Source of the DNA: Niastella populi
GTDB lineage: Bacteria; Bacteroidota; Bacteroidia; Chitinophagales; Chitinophagaceae
DNA: 53,532 nucleotides
Reading direction: 5' to 3'
Assembly (NCBI RefSeq): GCF_002078015.1
Contig: NZ_LWBP01000215.1
Span: forward strand, 1-53,532
In this document: piece by piece, positions 42,195 to 48,997 of the stretch
How positions within the stretch are numbered: the first letter of the stretch is position 1
Layout of the letters: the number at the start of each line of letters is the position of its first letter
Translations under genes and position numbers: made by a program
The notes under the pieces: generated by a model
What the model was told of the DNA's origin: nothing
What the model saw: the letters and a program-made list of their open reading frames with translations, nothing else
The model's database searches: none

Positions 42195-42228
42195 AAGGGA
42201 GCAAAAGATCTTCACCTTTTGCTCCCTT
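42195..42228. terminator. Bidirectional terminator between amylase and degP
   Basis: A 13-bp perfect stem AAGGGAGCAAAAG (42195-42207) with CTTTTGCTCCCTT (42216-42228), loop of 8 nt. Confidence 0.88.
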
Positions 42229-42257
42229 AATATGGAAGTTAAAAAACGCTTATTGAA

Positions 42258-43751
42258 TTACTGGGCGCTGTCGAGGTTGATGACGATGGGGTAAACACCT
42301 TCATAACCAGGATAGATACCTTCCAGTTTAACACTGCCCGACGCTCCTTCAAGTACCTTTTTCAGTTCTTCAACACTGGCAACGTCTTTGTTGTTCGCTT
42401 TTACGATCACATAGCCTTCCTGAATTCTAACCTTGCTGAACAAACCACGCTGGCTGATGGATTTAACCAATACACCACCCTTGATGTTAAATTCCTTTGC
42501 ATCTGCCTTGCTCACATTTTCAAGGTCGGCGCCTAATTTATCGAGCACTGAATTCTTTACGATATCGGTGCTGCCGGTTTTATTTTTCAAAGTAATGGCA
42601 GTTGTATACTCTTTACCGGCACGTTGATAGGTAAGCGTGATCTTGTCGCCAGGACGGTAAGTAGCGATCTGACCAATAAGATCGGCGCCGCTTACTACAG
42701 GCATATTGTTGATTTTGGTGATAACGTCGCCTTTTTTGATACCTGCGGCAATAGCTGCACCACCTTCACGAACGGTCATAACGTATACACCACCGTCGTC
42801 TTTGATACCGTTTTGCTTTTTGTCCTCATCGCTCAGGTTATCTTTCGGATATTCAATACCCAGGTAAGCTCTTTGCACGGTTCCGAACTTAATAAGGTCA
42901 GAAACGATCTTCTTTACGATATTAACCGGAATGGTGAATGAATAACCTGCATAAGCGCCTGTAGGTGAAGCAATGGCCGAGTTGATACCGATAAGTTTAC
43001 CATCGGTGCTTACCAGCGGCCCGCCACTGTTGCCGGGGTTCACCGCAGCATCTGTCTGAATGAACGATTCAACAGGAGTATCGCTTTGGCGGCGGTTGAT
43101 CTCCAGTGTTCTGCCTTTAGCGCTAACGATACCGGCGGTAACGGTAGTTTCAAGCGTTAACGGATAACCTACAGCCAGTACCCATTGGCCAACTTTCACG
43201 TCGTCTGAATTGCCATATAACAGGAAGGGTAAACTCTTTGCCTCGATCTTGATAACGGCCAGGTCACTGCTTGGGTCAGAAGCAATGAGTTTGGCTTTAA
43301 AAGATTTTTTATTGGTAAGGGTTACTGTTATATCATCAGCTCCGTCAACCACGTGGTTGTTGGTAACAATGTAACCGTCTTCACTGATAATGGCGCCTGA
43401 ACCGGAAGCCATTTGCGGAATAGAACGGTATCTGTCGCCAAAGAAATCATCCAGGTCGGGGAACAGGTCGCCGAACGGATTGTTCCGGGGCAGGTTATTG
43501 CTTACGGTACGCGTAGCTTTTGTTTTAATGTGTACGGTAGCAGGAATAGTAGCATCTGCCGCTGCAGAAAAGTCTACCGGGCCTACGCCGGCAACGCCAT
43601 TAAAACCGGCATAGTTAGCCGGGATCTTTCCCGTATCGCCTTCCTTCTGATATACATATGTATCATGGCTGAAATGATTAACTCCCCACATCGTTACACC
43701 TGTAGTGGAGGCACTGATAAGTACAATAGCCAGTATTTGTTTCCACTTCAT
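42258..43751 (-). CDS. degP: DegP/HtrA family serine protease-chaperone
   Basis: A 497-residue periplasmic Do-type protease. The start is set at 43751 (MKWKQILAIVLISASTTGV, an N-terminal anchor or signal); the frame extends 111 nt upstream but those residues look like non-coding. The catalytic triad is His in TNNHVVDGADD, Asp in SSDLAVIKIE and Ser in NPGNSGGPL. Two PDZ domains follow (DGGVYVMTVREGGAAIAAGIKK and the last about 100 residues). It degrades or refolds misfolded envelope proteins under stress. Monocistronic on the minus strand with a shared terminator. Confidence 0.9.
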   Translation of the reverse strand: MKWKQILAIVLISASTTGVTMWGVNHFSHDTYVYQKEGDTGKIPANYAGFNGVAGVGPVDFSAAADATIPATVHIKTKATRTVSNNLPRNNPFGDLFPDLDDFFGDRYRSIPQMASGSGAIISEDGYIVTNNHVVDGADDITVTLTNKKSFKAKLIASDPSSDLAVIKIEAKSLPFLLYGNSDDVKVGQWVLAVGYPLTLETTVTAGIVSAKGRTLEINRRQSDTPVESFIQTDAAVNPGNSGGPLVSTDGKLIGINSAIASPTGAYAGYSFTIPVNIVKKIVSDLIKFGTVQRAYLGIEYPKDNLSDEDKKQNGIKDDGGVYVMTVREGGAAIAAGIKKGDVITKINNMPVVSGADLIGQIATYRPGDKITLTYQRAGKEYTTAITLKNKTGSTDIVKNSVLDKLGADLENVSKADAKEFNIKGGVLVKSISQRGLFSKVRIQEGYVIVKANNKDVASVEELKKVLEGASGSVKLEGIYPGYEGVYPIVINLDSAQ

Positions 43752-44021
43752 AATCGTTATAAATTTTTTATGAGATTTTACTAGTTTCAAAATATATGCC
43801 TGACAACAACAAATTAACGTCAGGAAATATAGTAAACCAGCGTTGTAGTTCCGGTTTAACAATTAATTTACTAAAGTCTTCGTACTTGCTCACTCCAAAT
43901 TTACTGAAAAGTAAGGAGTAATGACTGAATATGCACGTTCAGAAGCAGGAAAGTTAAAAAATTTTAACCTGTACGTCCGCTGCGGGTAAGTGCAATATTT
44001 TCAGTTGATTTTGACAGTTTT

Positions 44022-45020
44022 TCATATATCCCGCAAAAATTTCATGACGTCAACCCCATCGGCGTAATCGGTAAGCGATGGCGACTGCGCTTTGCCAAAA
44101 GGTATGTGGTTCTTACCCACTATACATTGCACATCTTCATTATTGGTAAGTATTGCTTCCGGTTGTTCGCCCGGTTTGTAATATTCAAAATTCAGCTGGC
44201 TGATGGGGGAGAACAGTTCTTTGCTTTCGGTAAGCAAAATGCTCTGGTTGGCCATATAGTATTGCCTGTTCAATAGCAGTACTGCCAGAATATAGTCGTA
44301 ATTGTGTTTGTATTTGTGCAGATCGGTGAGGTGATCGTATTTTTTGAACGCATTCAAAAGGGGAATGAAGTCGTACTGTTCGGGAACATATAGTTTGGTA
44401 ACGTTACGGCAGCCTAAACCGAAATACTGGTATACATCATCGGCCAGCTGGTTCAGTTCCTCGGGACTTTCTTCTCCGGTTAAAATGGCAACTGAGGTGC
44501 GGTTGCGGCGAATGATGTGCGGGTATTTGCTGAAATAGTAATCGAAATACCGGGCAGAATTATTGCTTCCGGTAGCTATATAAGCATCACAGTTCTTTAA
44601 CATTTCGGCAAATGAAATGAGGTGGCGGGTGCGTTCATCCCAGTCGTGTAGTTGTTGAACCAGGTGTTTTAAAAGCACATCGTCTTTTGACGAAAGTTTT
44701 ATGGTTTGGCGGTGACCGGAGATAAAAACACATAAAAAGTCATGAAATCCGACAAGGGGAATATTTCCGGCCATTACGATGCCCACATTTTTGGGAGCGG
44801 TATTATCGGCCTGGAAACTGTACTGATCGGCCCAGGCGGTCAGTTTGTCTTTTTGTAAAAAGGCGAGGGCTATATTCCGGGTAGCCAGGTCAATGAATTC
44901 GGGGGTGAACCAGCTGTTCTGATGGCTGGCTTTCTGTTTGGTTGCCTGCCAGTTATCGTTATCCTGTAAAATATATTCACCTAACCGGTTCAATAAAACG
45001 ATTCGTTGTTGTAAATTCAT
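44022..45020 (-). CDS. LuxC-like acyl-CoA reductase
   Basis: A 332-residue protein of the LuxC/acyl-CoA reductase family. GFHDFLCVFISGH, KLSSKDDVLLKHLV, YIATGSNNSARYFDYYF and the probable catalytic Cys in YQYFGLGCRNVTKLYVP match the family, which reduces acyl-CoA to fatty aldehyde. Length is shorter than LuxC of luminous bacteria, as usual in this phylum. It is divergent from a ferredoxin gene; the gap of about 80 bp holds overlapping promoters. This pair recurs in Bacteroidota (from memory), suggesting that ferredoxin supplies electrons or a linked function. No lux operon is present. Confidence 0.85.
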   Translation of the reverse strand: MNLQQRIVLLNRLGEYILQDNDNWQATKQKASHQNSWFTPEFIDLATRNIALAFLQKDKLTAWADQYSFQADNTAPKNVGIVMAGNIPLVGFHDFLCVFISGHRQTIKLSSKDDVLLKHLVQQLHDWDERTRHLISFAEMLKNCDAYIATGSNNSARYFDYYFSKYPHIIRRNRTSVAILTGEESPEELNQLADDVYQYFGLGCRNVTKLYVPEQYDFIPLLNAFKKYDHLTDLHKYKHNYDYILAVLLLNRQYYMANQSILLTESKELFSPISQLNFEYYKPGEQPEAILTNNEDVQCIVGKNHIPFGKAQSPSLTDYADGVDVMKFLRDI

Positions 45021-45027
45021 TCCACCT

Positions 45028-45048
45028 TATATTTGTCGTGCAAAAATA
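45028..45048. promoter_or_regulatory. Divergent -7 elements for ferredoxin and acyl-CoA reductase
   Basis: Plus strand: TATATTTG (45028-45035), with GTTG at 45005-45008 in the -33 place (19-nt spacer), directs the ferredoxin at 45102. Minus strand: TATTTTTG (45041-45048) directs the reductase starting at 45020. The elements nearly overlap, so the promoters may compete. Confidence 0.55.
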
Positions 45049-45101
45049 GATGTATTCAATTCACGGACCTGTAATTGGGCCGGTTTAAAATTCAGCAAGT
45101 T

Positions 45102-45449
45102 ATGGCTATAAAAATCACCGAAGAATGTATTAACTGCGGCGCCTGTGAACCCGAGTGCCCGAATAATGCTATATATGAAGGTGGGGTAGAATGGAGAGTA
45201 GCAGATGGCACTACTGTAAAAGGATCTTTTGTTTTAAAGGATGGATCGGTAGTTGATGCCGACGCGCCAAATGCGCCTGTCAGTGTTGATACATATTACA
45301 TTGTTCCGAATAAATGCACCGAGTGCCAGGGTTTTCATGAAGAGCCGCAATGTGCAGCCGTTTGCCCGGTTGACTGCTGTGTTCCGGATGAAATGTATGT
45401 TGAAACAGTGGAAGAGCTGATGGCAAAAAAAGAAAAACTGCACATCTAG
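45102..45449 (+). CDS. 4Fe-4S dicluster ferredoxin
   Basis: A 115-residue ferredoxin starting at the ATG at 45102 ([23 protein letters not shown]); the frame opens nine codons earlier but this is the family start. The first cluster motif is [12 protein letters not shown], the second [22 protein letters not shown], with insertions and an extra Cys pair. Such ferredoxins carry two [4Fe-4S] clusters and act in low-potential electron transfer. A Val/Asp-rich insert (about 30-66) separates the motifs, longer than in clostridial types. It is divergent from the LuxC-like reductase. Confidence 0.9.
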   Translation: MAIKITEECINCGACEPECPNNAIYEGGVEWRVADGTTVKGSFVLKDGSVVDADAPNAPVSVDTYYIVPNKCTECQGFHEEPQCAAVCPVDCCVPDEMYVETVEELMAKKEKLHI

Positions 45450-45572
45450 GAAAGTAAAGAAACAGGCAAAAAAATTTTGATAAACGCCTGCATATTTCTT
45501 AACTTTCTATCAGAATAGTAATGTAGCCTTTGTGCTACTTGTAAGTGGCGGGTGATATTTCCTGCCGTATTG

Positions 45573-45604
45573 AGGTGAAGGATTAACGACCTTCACCTTT
45601 TTTG
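45573..45604 (+). terminator. Terminator after the ferredoxin gene
   Basis: AGGTGAAGG (45573-45581) pairs with CCTTCACCT (45590-45598), 8-nt loop, then TTTTTT. Confidence 0.85.
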
Positions 45605-45754
45605 TTTGGGCCTCCCCTGACCGCCTGGTGGCGGGGAAACTATAAAATCTTCCGGAAATGGCTTTAAGGATAACTTAACCCCTACAAACCTGCCTGGTAA
45701 GTTTCGGGCTTCCCTTCCTTTTTCGTTTATTTGCTAAAAATTTTCCAACCTTAC

Positions 45755-46741
45755 ATGAAGCCCAATATAGCCTTTGTAACCGGCGGGTACTCCGGTGAAG
45801 CAGAAATCTCCTATAAAAGTGCGATCACAATTGAAAAGAATGTTGATACCGACAAGTTCAACGTATACAAAATAGATATTACCCCCCGCGGCTGGTTTTA
45901 TGAGGCAAATGGCCAGAAGATCACCGTTGACCGGAATGACTTCTCACTGACCATAGATGGCAAAAAATTAACATTTGATGCGGTATTGATCGGCATTCAT
46001 GGCACACCCGGCGAAGATGGCCGTTTACAGGGCTATTTCGACCTGGTTGGATTGCCTTATACCTCTTGTGATTCAGCTACTTCTGCATTAACTTTCAATA
46101 AAAGATATACCGTGGCCATAGCGGCCTTTGCTGGCATAAATGTTGCCAAATCTGTTCATATTTTTAAACACAGCCCGGTTAGCCCCGATGAGATCCTGAG
46201 CCAGTTGACATTGCCTGTGTTTGTAAAGCCAAATAACGGCGGTTCAAGCATTGGCATGAGCAAGGTGAATGAGGCGAAAGATCTGGCCGGCGCCCTGGAA
46301 AAAGCGTTTAAGGAAGATGACCAGGTATTGGTTGAAGAGTTTATTGAAGGCCGTGAGTTCACGATCGGCGTATTTAAATCGCCCAAAGGCATTATTACGC
46401 TGCCGATCACTGAAGTGATAACGAAGAAAGATTTCTTCGATTTTGAAGCGAAATATAAGGGACTAAGTGAAGAAATTACCCCGGCCCGGGTTGATGAAGC
46501 CATTGCAGAAAAAGTGCGCAGTACGGCAAAAAGAATATATGAGCTTTTTAATTGCGGTGGCGTAATACGGATCGATTTTATTTATAACGAAGCCAGACAG
46601 GCGCCGTATATGCTGGAGATCAATACCGTACCGGGACAAAGTGAAGCAAGCATAGTACCGCAGCAGGTACGTGCCATGGGCTGGACGTTAAAGGAGTTTT
46701 ATTCGGCACTGATCGAAGATGCGTTGACGAGGAGAGGGTAA
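45755..46741 (+). CDS. ddl: D-alanine--D-alanine ligase
   Basis: A 328-residue ATP-grasp enzyme joining two D-alanines for peptidoglycan precursors. The start is the ATG at 45755 (MKPNIAFVTGGYSGEAEISYKSA); the frame opens with TTG 24 nt earlier. Motifs: VTGGYSGEAEIS, IGIHGTPGEDGRLQG, VKPNNGGSSIGMSK (lid), EEFIEGREFTIGVF and MLEINTVPGQSEASIVPQQ with the metal ligands. Length is typical. PASTA genes follow, a layout I recall as common in Bacteroidota. An octamer array starts at its stop. Confidence 0.93.
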   Translation: MKPNIAFVTGGYSGEAEISYKSAITIEKNVDTDKFNVYKIDITPRGWFYEANGQKITVDRNDFSLTIDGKKLTFDAVLIGIHGTPGEDGRLQGYFDLVGLPYTSCDSATSALTFNKRYTVAIAAFAGINVAKSVHIFKHSPVSPDEILSQLTLPVFVKPNNGGSSIGMSKVNEAKDLAGALEKAFKEDDQVLVEEFIEGREFTIGVFKSPKGIITLPITEVITKKDFFDFEAKYKGLSEEITPARVDEAIAEKVRSTAKRIYELFNCGGVIRIDFIYNEARQAPYMLEINTVPGQSEASIVPQQVRAMGWTLKEFYSALIEDALTRRG

Positions 46742-46767
46742 TTTGATAATGGGATAATGGGATAAGC
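46742..46767 (+). repeat. Half octamer array after ddl
   Basis: TGATAATG, GGATAATG, GGATAAGC (46744-46767) directly after the stop, using the same words as 31601-31698. No inverted right arm is seen. Confidence 0.6.
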
Positions 46768-46808
46768 GGGCCGGCCAGATGAAGTAAAGCCATAACCTTC
46801 GCGAGCCG

Positions 46809-46843
46809 TTTCACGATTGCCGATTCACGATTGCCGTTTCACG
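46809..46843 (+). repeat. Heptamer array before the PASTA-rhodanese pair
   Basis: Five words in register: TTTCACG, ATTGCCG, ATTCACG, ATTGCCG, TTTCACG. The inverted partner is at 48023-48043, downstream of the rhodanese gene. Confidence 0.72.
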
Positions 46844-46889
46844 AACAGATTATATACGATTGACGAACTTAAAACAAACAGATACTACC

Positions 46890-47690
46890 TTGTTTAAATT
46901 CATGACAGGGAAACCCCTTTGGGTACACATCCTAACCGGGATCATTTTGGTTATATTAGCGGTAGTTGTGTTCCTGCAATCGCTTCACTGGATTACCAGG
47001 CATGATAAAACCCTTACCATTCCTGCCGTAACTGGTAAATCGTATGAGGATGCCCGTAAAATACTGGAAAGCAAAGGTTTTGAAGTAGAGCTGCAGGATT
47101 CGATTTACAACGATACAGCAAAGCCGTTATCGGTATTACGCCAGTTCCCCGAAGCGGAAGCTTTGGTGAAGGTGAACCGTACCGTATACCTTACCGTTAA
47201 CAAAGCGGTAGCGCCGCTGATTGAAATGCCCAACCTCGAAGGGATGAGCTTTCGCAGTGCCGAAATAACGATGACGCAATATGGGTTGAAGCTGGAAGAT
47301 ACTTTTTATCGCACCGATTTTGCCAAGAACTCTGTACTGGAACAACAATTCGATGGCGAGCGCATAAAAGCAGGCGCTAAAATTCCGCAGGGAAGCAAGA
47401 TCGTGCTGGTGCTGGGCAGCGGGTTGGGACATGAAGATTTCAGCGTGCCCGACCTGGTGGGCTTAACGTATAACGATGCAAAAGTGCTGCTTGAGTCGAA
47501 TGGCCTGAACGTGGGTGCGGTTATACCAGATATTGATCCCAATGCATTTGTAGGCCGCCAGGCTCCCGAACCCCTGACGATGGATGGCCGCGTGAACCGG
47601 ATAAGGCAGGGTCAGAGCGTTGACCTTTGGCTGCAGCCCGACAAGCCGGTAAAACCAACCGTACCGGAAGTTCCAACACATGAACAATAA
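46890..47690 (+). CDS. PASTA domain membrane protein (copy 1)
   Basis: About 266 residues from a TTG at 46890 (LFKFMTGKPLW), chosen because the paralogue at 48138 starts with FKFITGKPLW; the frame extends to 46860 and an ATG lies at 46902. One TM helix (HILTGIILVILAVVVFLQSL, about 10-30) anchors three PASTA domains (IPAVTGKSYEDARKILESKG, IEMPNLEGMSFRSAEITMTQ, VPDLVGLTYNDAKVLLESNG). PASTA domains bind muropeptides or beta-lactams; here without a kinase. ddl upstream fits a cell-wall role. The final residues are Pro-rich. Both copies appear to use non-ATG starts. Confidence 0.85.
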   Translation: MFKFMTGKPLWVHILTGIILVILAVVVFLQSLHWITRHDKTLTIPAVTGKSYEDARKILESKGFEVELQDSIYNDTAKPLSVLRQFPEAEALVKVNRTVYLTVNKAVAPLIEMPNLEGMSFRSAEITMTQYGLKLEDTFYRTDFAKNSVLEQQFDGERIKAGAKIPQGSKIVLVLGSGLGHEDFSVPDLVGLTYNDAKVLLESNGLNVGAVIPDIDPNAFVGRQAPEPLTMDGRVNRIRQGQSVDLWLQPDKPVKPTVPEVPTHEQ

Positions 47691-47710
47691 AATAACTTAA
47701 ATAGCATTTT

Positions 47711-48019
47711 ATGCAAAACATAACTCCTGAAGAAGTAAAAGAACGTCTTGACAGAGGCGAGCAGTTAAACCTGGTAGATGTAAGGGAACCGCATGAGCGT
47801 GCCGAATTCAATATCGGCGGCGAACATGTTCCCCTCGGACAGGTGCAAATGATGCAGGTTGATCAGTTGGAGAACCTGAAGAATGAAGAAGTGATCGTGT
47901 ATTGCCGCAGCGGCAACCGGAGCGGACAGGCAGCTATGATCCTCGAAACGCTTGGGTTTACGAATACCAAGAACCTTTCGGGTGGTATGCTGGCCTGGCA
48001 GTCGAAGTTTGGGCAGTAG
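47711..48019 (+). CDS. Rhodanese-like domain protein
   Basis: A 102-residue single-domain rhodanese (ITPEEVKERLDRGEQLNLVDVREPHERAEF-type fold). The active-site loop is YCRSGNRSGQA with the catalytic Cys near residue 67. It may transfer sulfur from persulfide to acceptors or serve as a sulfurtransferase in tRNA or Fe-S pathways; no partner is visible. Located 20 bp after PASTA copy 1 and followed by a heptamer array 3 nt after its stop, between two paralogous PASTA genes. Confidence 0.9.
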   Translation: MQNITPEEVKERLDRGEQLNLVDVREPHERAEFNIGGEHVPLGQVQMMQVDQLENLKNEEVIVYCRSGNRSGQAAMILETLGFTNTKNLSGGMLAWQSKFGQ

Positions 48020-48022
48020 CAG

Positions 48023-48043
48023 CGCGAAACGGCAAACGTGAAA
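48023..48043 (-). repeat. Heptamer array after the rhodanese, inverted partner of 46809
   Basis: CGCGAAA, CGGCAAA, CGTGAAA; read on the minus strand these are TTTCACG, TTTGCCG, TTTCGCG, the words of 46809-46843. Starts 3 nt after the stop at 48019. Confidence 0.62.
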
Positions 48044-48137
48044 GGGCTTCCTTATGTTCATACTCCTGAAATATTGCGGGTTATTGACCATGCACCTTAG
48101 GTACAGCCTGATTTATTAAACTCAATCCATATCACCT

Positions 48138-48935
48138 GTGTTCAAATTCATTACCGGAAAACCGCTTTGGGCGAATATCCTGCTGGGTATCGGCATCTTA
48201 TTGTTATTGTCTTTTATCTTCTTCCAGTCTTTATCGTGGATCACCCGGCACGATAAATCGCTGGCCGTGCCTTCTGTGACCGGCAAATCGTTTGAAGAAG
48301 CCAAAAAGATCCTCGAAGGGCAGGGTTTCGAAGTAGAGATCCAGGACACTGTATATAGCGATACAGCCGCTTTGTTATCGGTTGTAAAACAATTTCCCAA
48401 TGCCGATACAAAGGTTAAAATGAACCGCACGGTTTATTTGGTCATTAACCGCGATGCGGCGCCTGATATCGACATGCCTAATTTGCTGGGAATGAGCTTC
48501 CGGAGTGCCGAGATCACGTTGCAGCAACAGAAACTGAAACTGGAAGATACTATTTATCAGCCCCATCTTACCCGCATGGTGCTCGATCAGCAATTTAAGG
48601 GACAGCCTATAAAACCCGGAACAAAAATTCCCATGGGCAGCGGCATTGTGCTGGTTATTGGAATAGGTACGGGCACGGAACTGCTGGATGTGCCAGACCT
48701 GATCGGACTTACCCTGGCTGAAGCGAAAGTAATTATTGAATCAAATGGATTTAATGTTGGAACCATTCTGCCTCAGGGCGCCGATGCCACCAGCATGTAT
48801 GTATACAAACAATCACACAATCATTTAACATCAACGGGAAATGTTAACCGCTTACGTCAGGGTGAGGTGATCGATCTTTGGGTGCAGGTCGAAAAACCGG
48901 TTCGCCCGGCAGATAGTACAGTTACGCAGCCGTAG
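48138..48935 (+). CDS. PASTA domain membrane protein (copy 2)
   Basis: A 265-residue paralogue of 46890-47690, starting with GTG (MFKFITGKPLWANILLGI). One N-terminal TM helix (about 10-32) and three PASTA domains (VPSVTGKSFEEAKKILEGQG, IDMPNLLGMSFRSAEITLQQ, VPDLIGLTLAEAKVIIESNG) with similar spacing. Identity to copy 1 is high in the first two domains, supporting a tandem duplication. A charged C-terminus ends it. Probably cell-wall sensing or binding near the inner membrane. A strong terminator follows. Confidence 0.86.
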   Translation: MFKFITGKPLWANILLGIGILLLLSFIFFQSLSWITRHDKSLAVPSVTGKSFEEAKKILEGQGFEVEIQDTVYSDTAALLSVVKQFPNADTKVKMNRTVYLVINRDAAPDIDMPNLLGMSFRSAEITLQQQKLKLEDTIYQPHLTRMVLDQQFKGQPIKPGTKIPMGSGIVLVIGIGTGTELLDVPDLIGLTLAEAKVIIESNGFNVGTILPQGADATSMYVYKQSHNHLTSTGNVNRLRQGEVIDLWVQVEKPVRPADSTVTQP

Positions 48936-48953
48936 ATAATTAAAACGTATTAT

Positions 48954-48986
48954 AAAAAAAGGATCGCGATCGCGATCCTTTTTTTT
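48954..48986. terminator. Bidirectional terminator between PASTA and TonB genes
   Basis: A palindrome, GGATCGCGATCGCGATCC, flanked by A and T runs of at least seven bases. Confidence 0.9.
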
Positions 48987-48997
48987 TGCCGGTTGAA

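Noticed and set aside
44022-45449. Bioluminescence operon
   Set aside because: Only a LuxC-like reductase is present; no luciferase, LuxD or LuxE.
19414-48043. CRISPR arrays
   Set aside because: The repeats are 7-8 nt words without spacers of fixed length and without cas genes.
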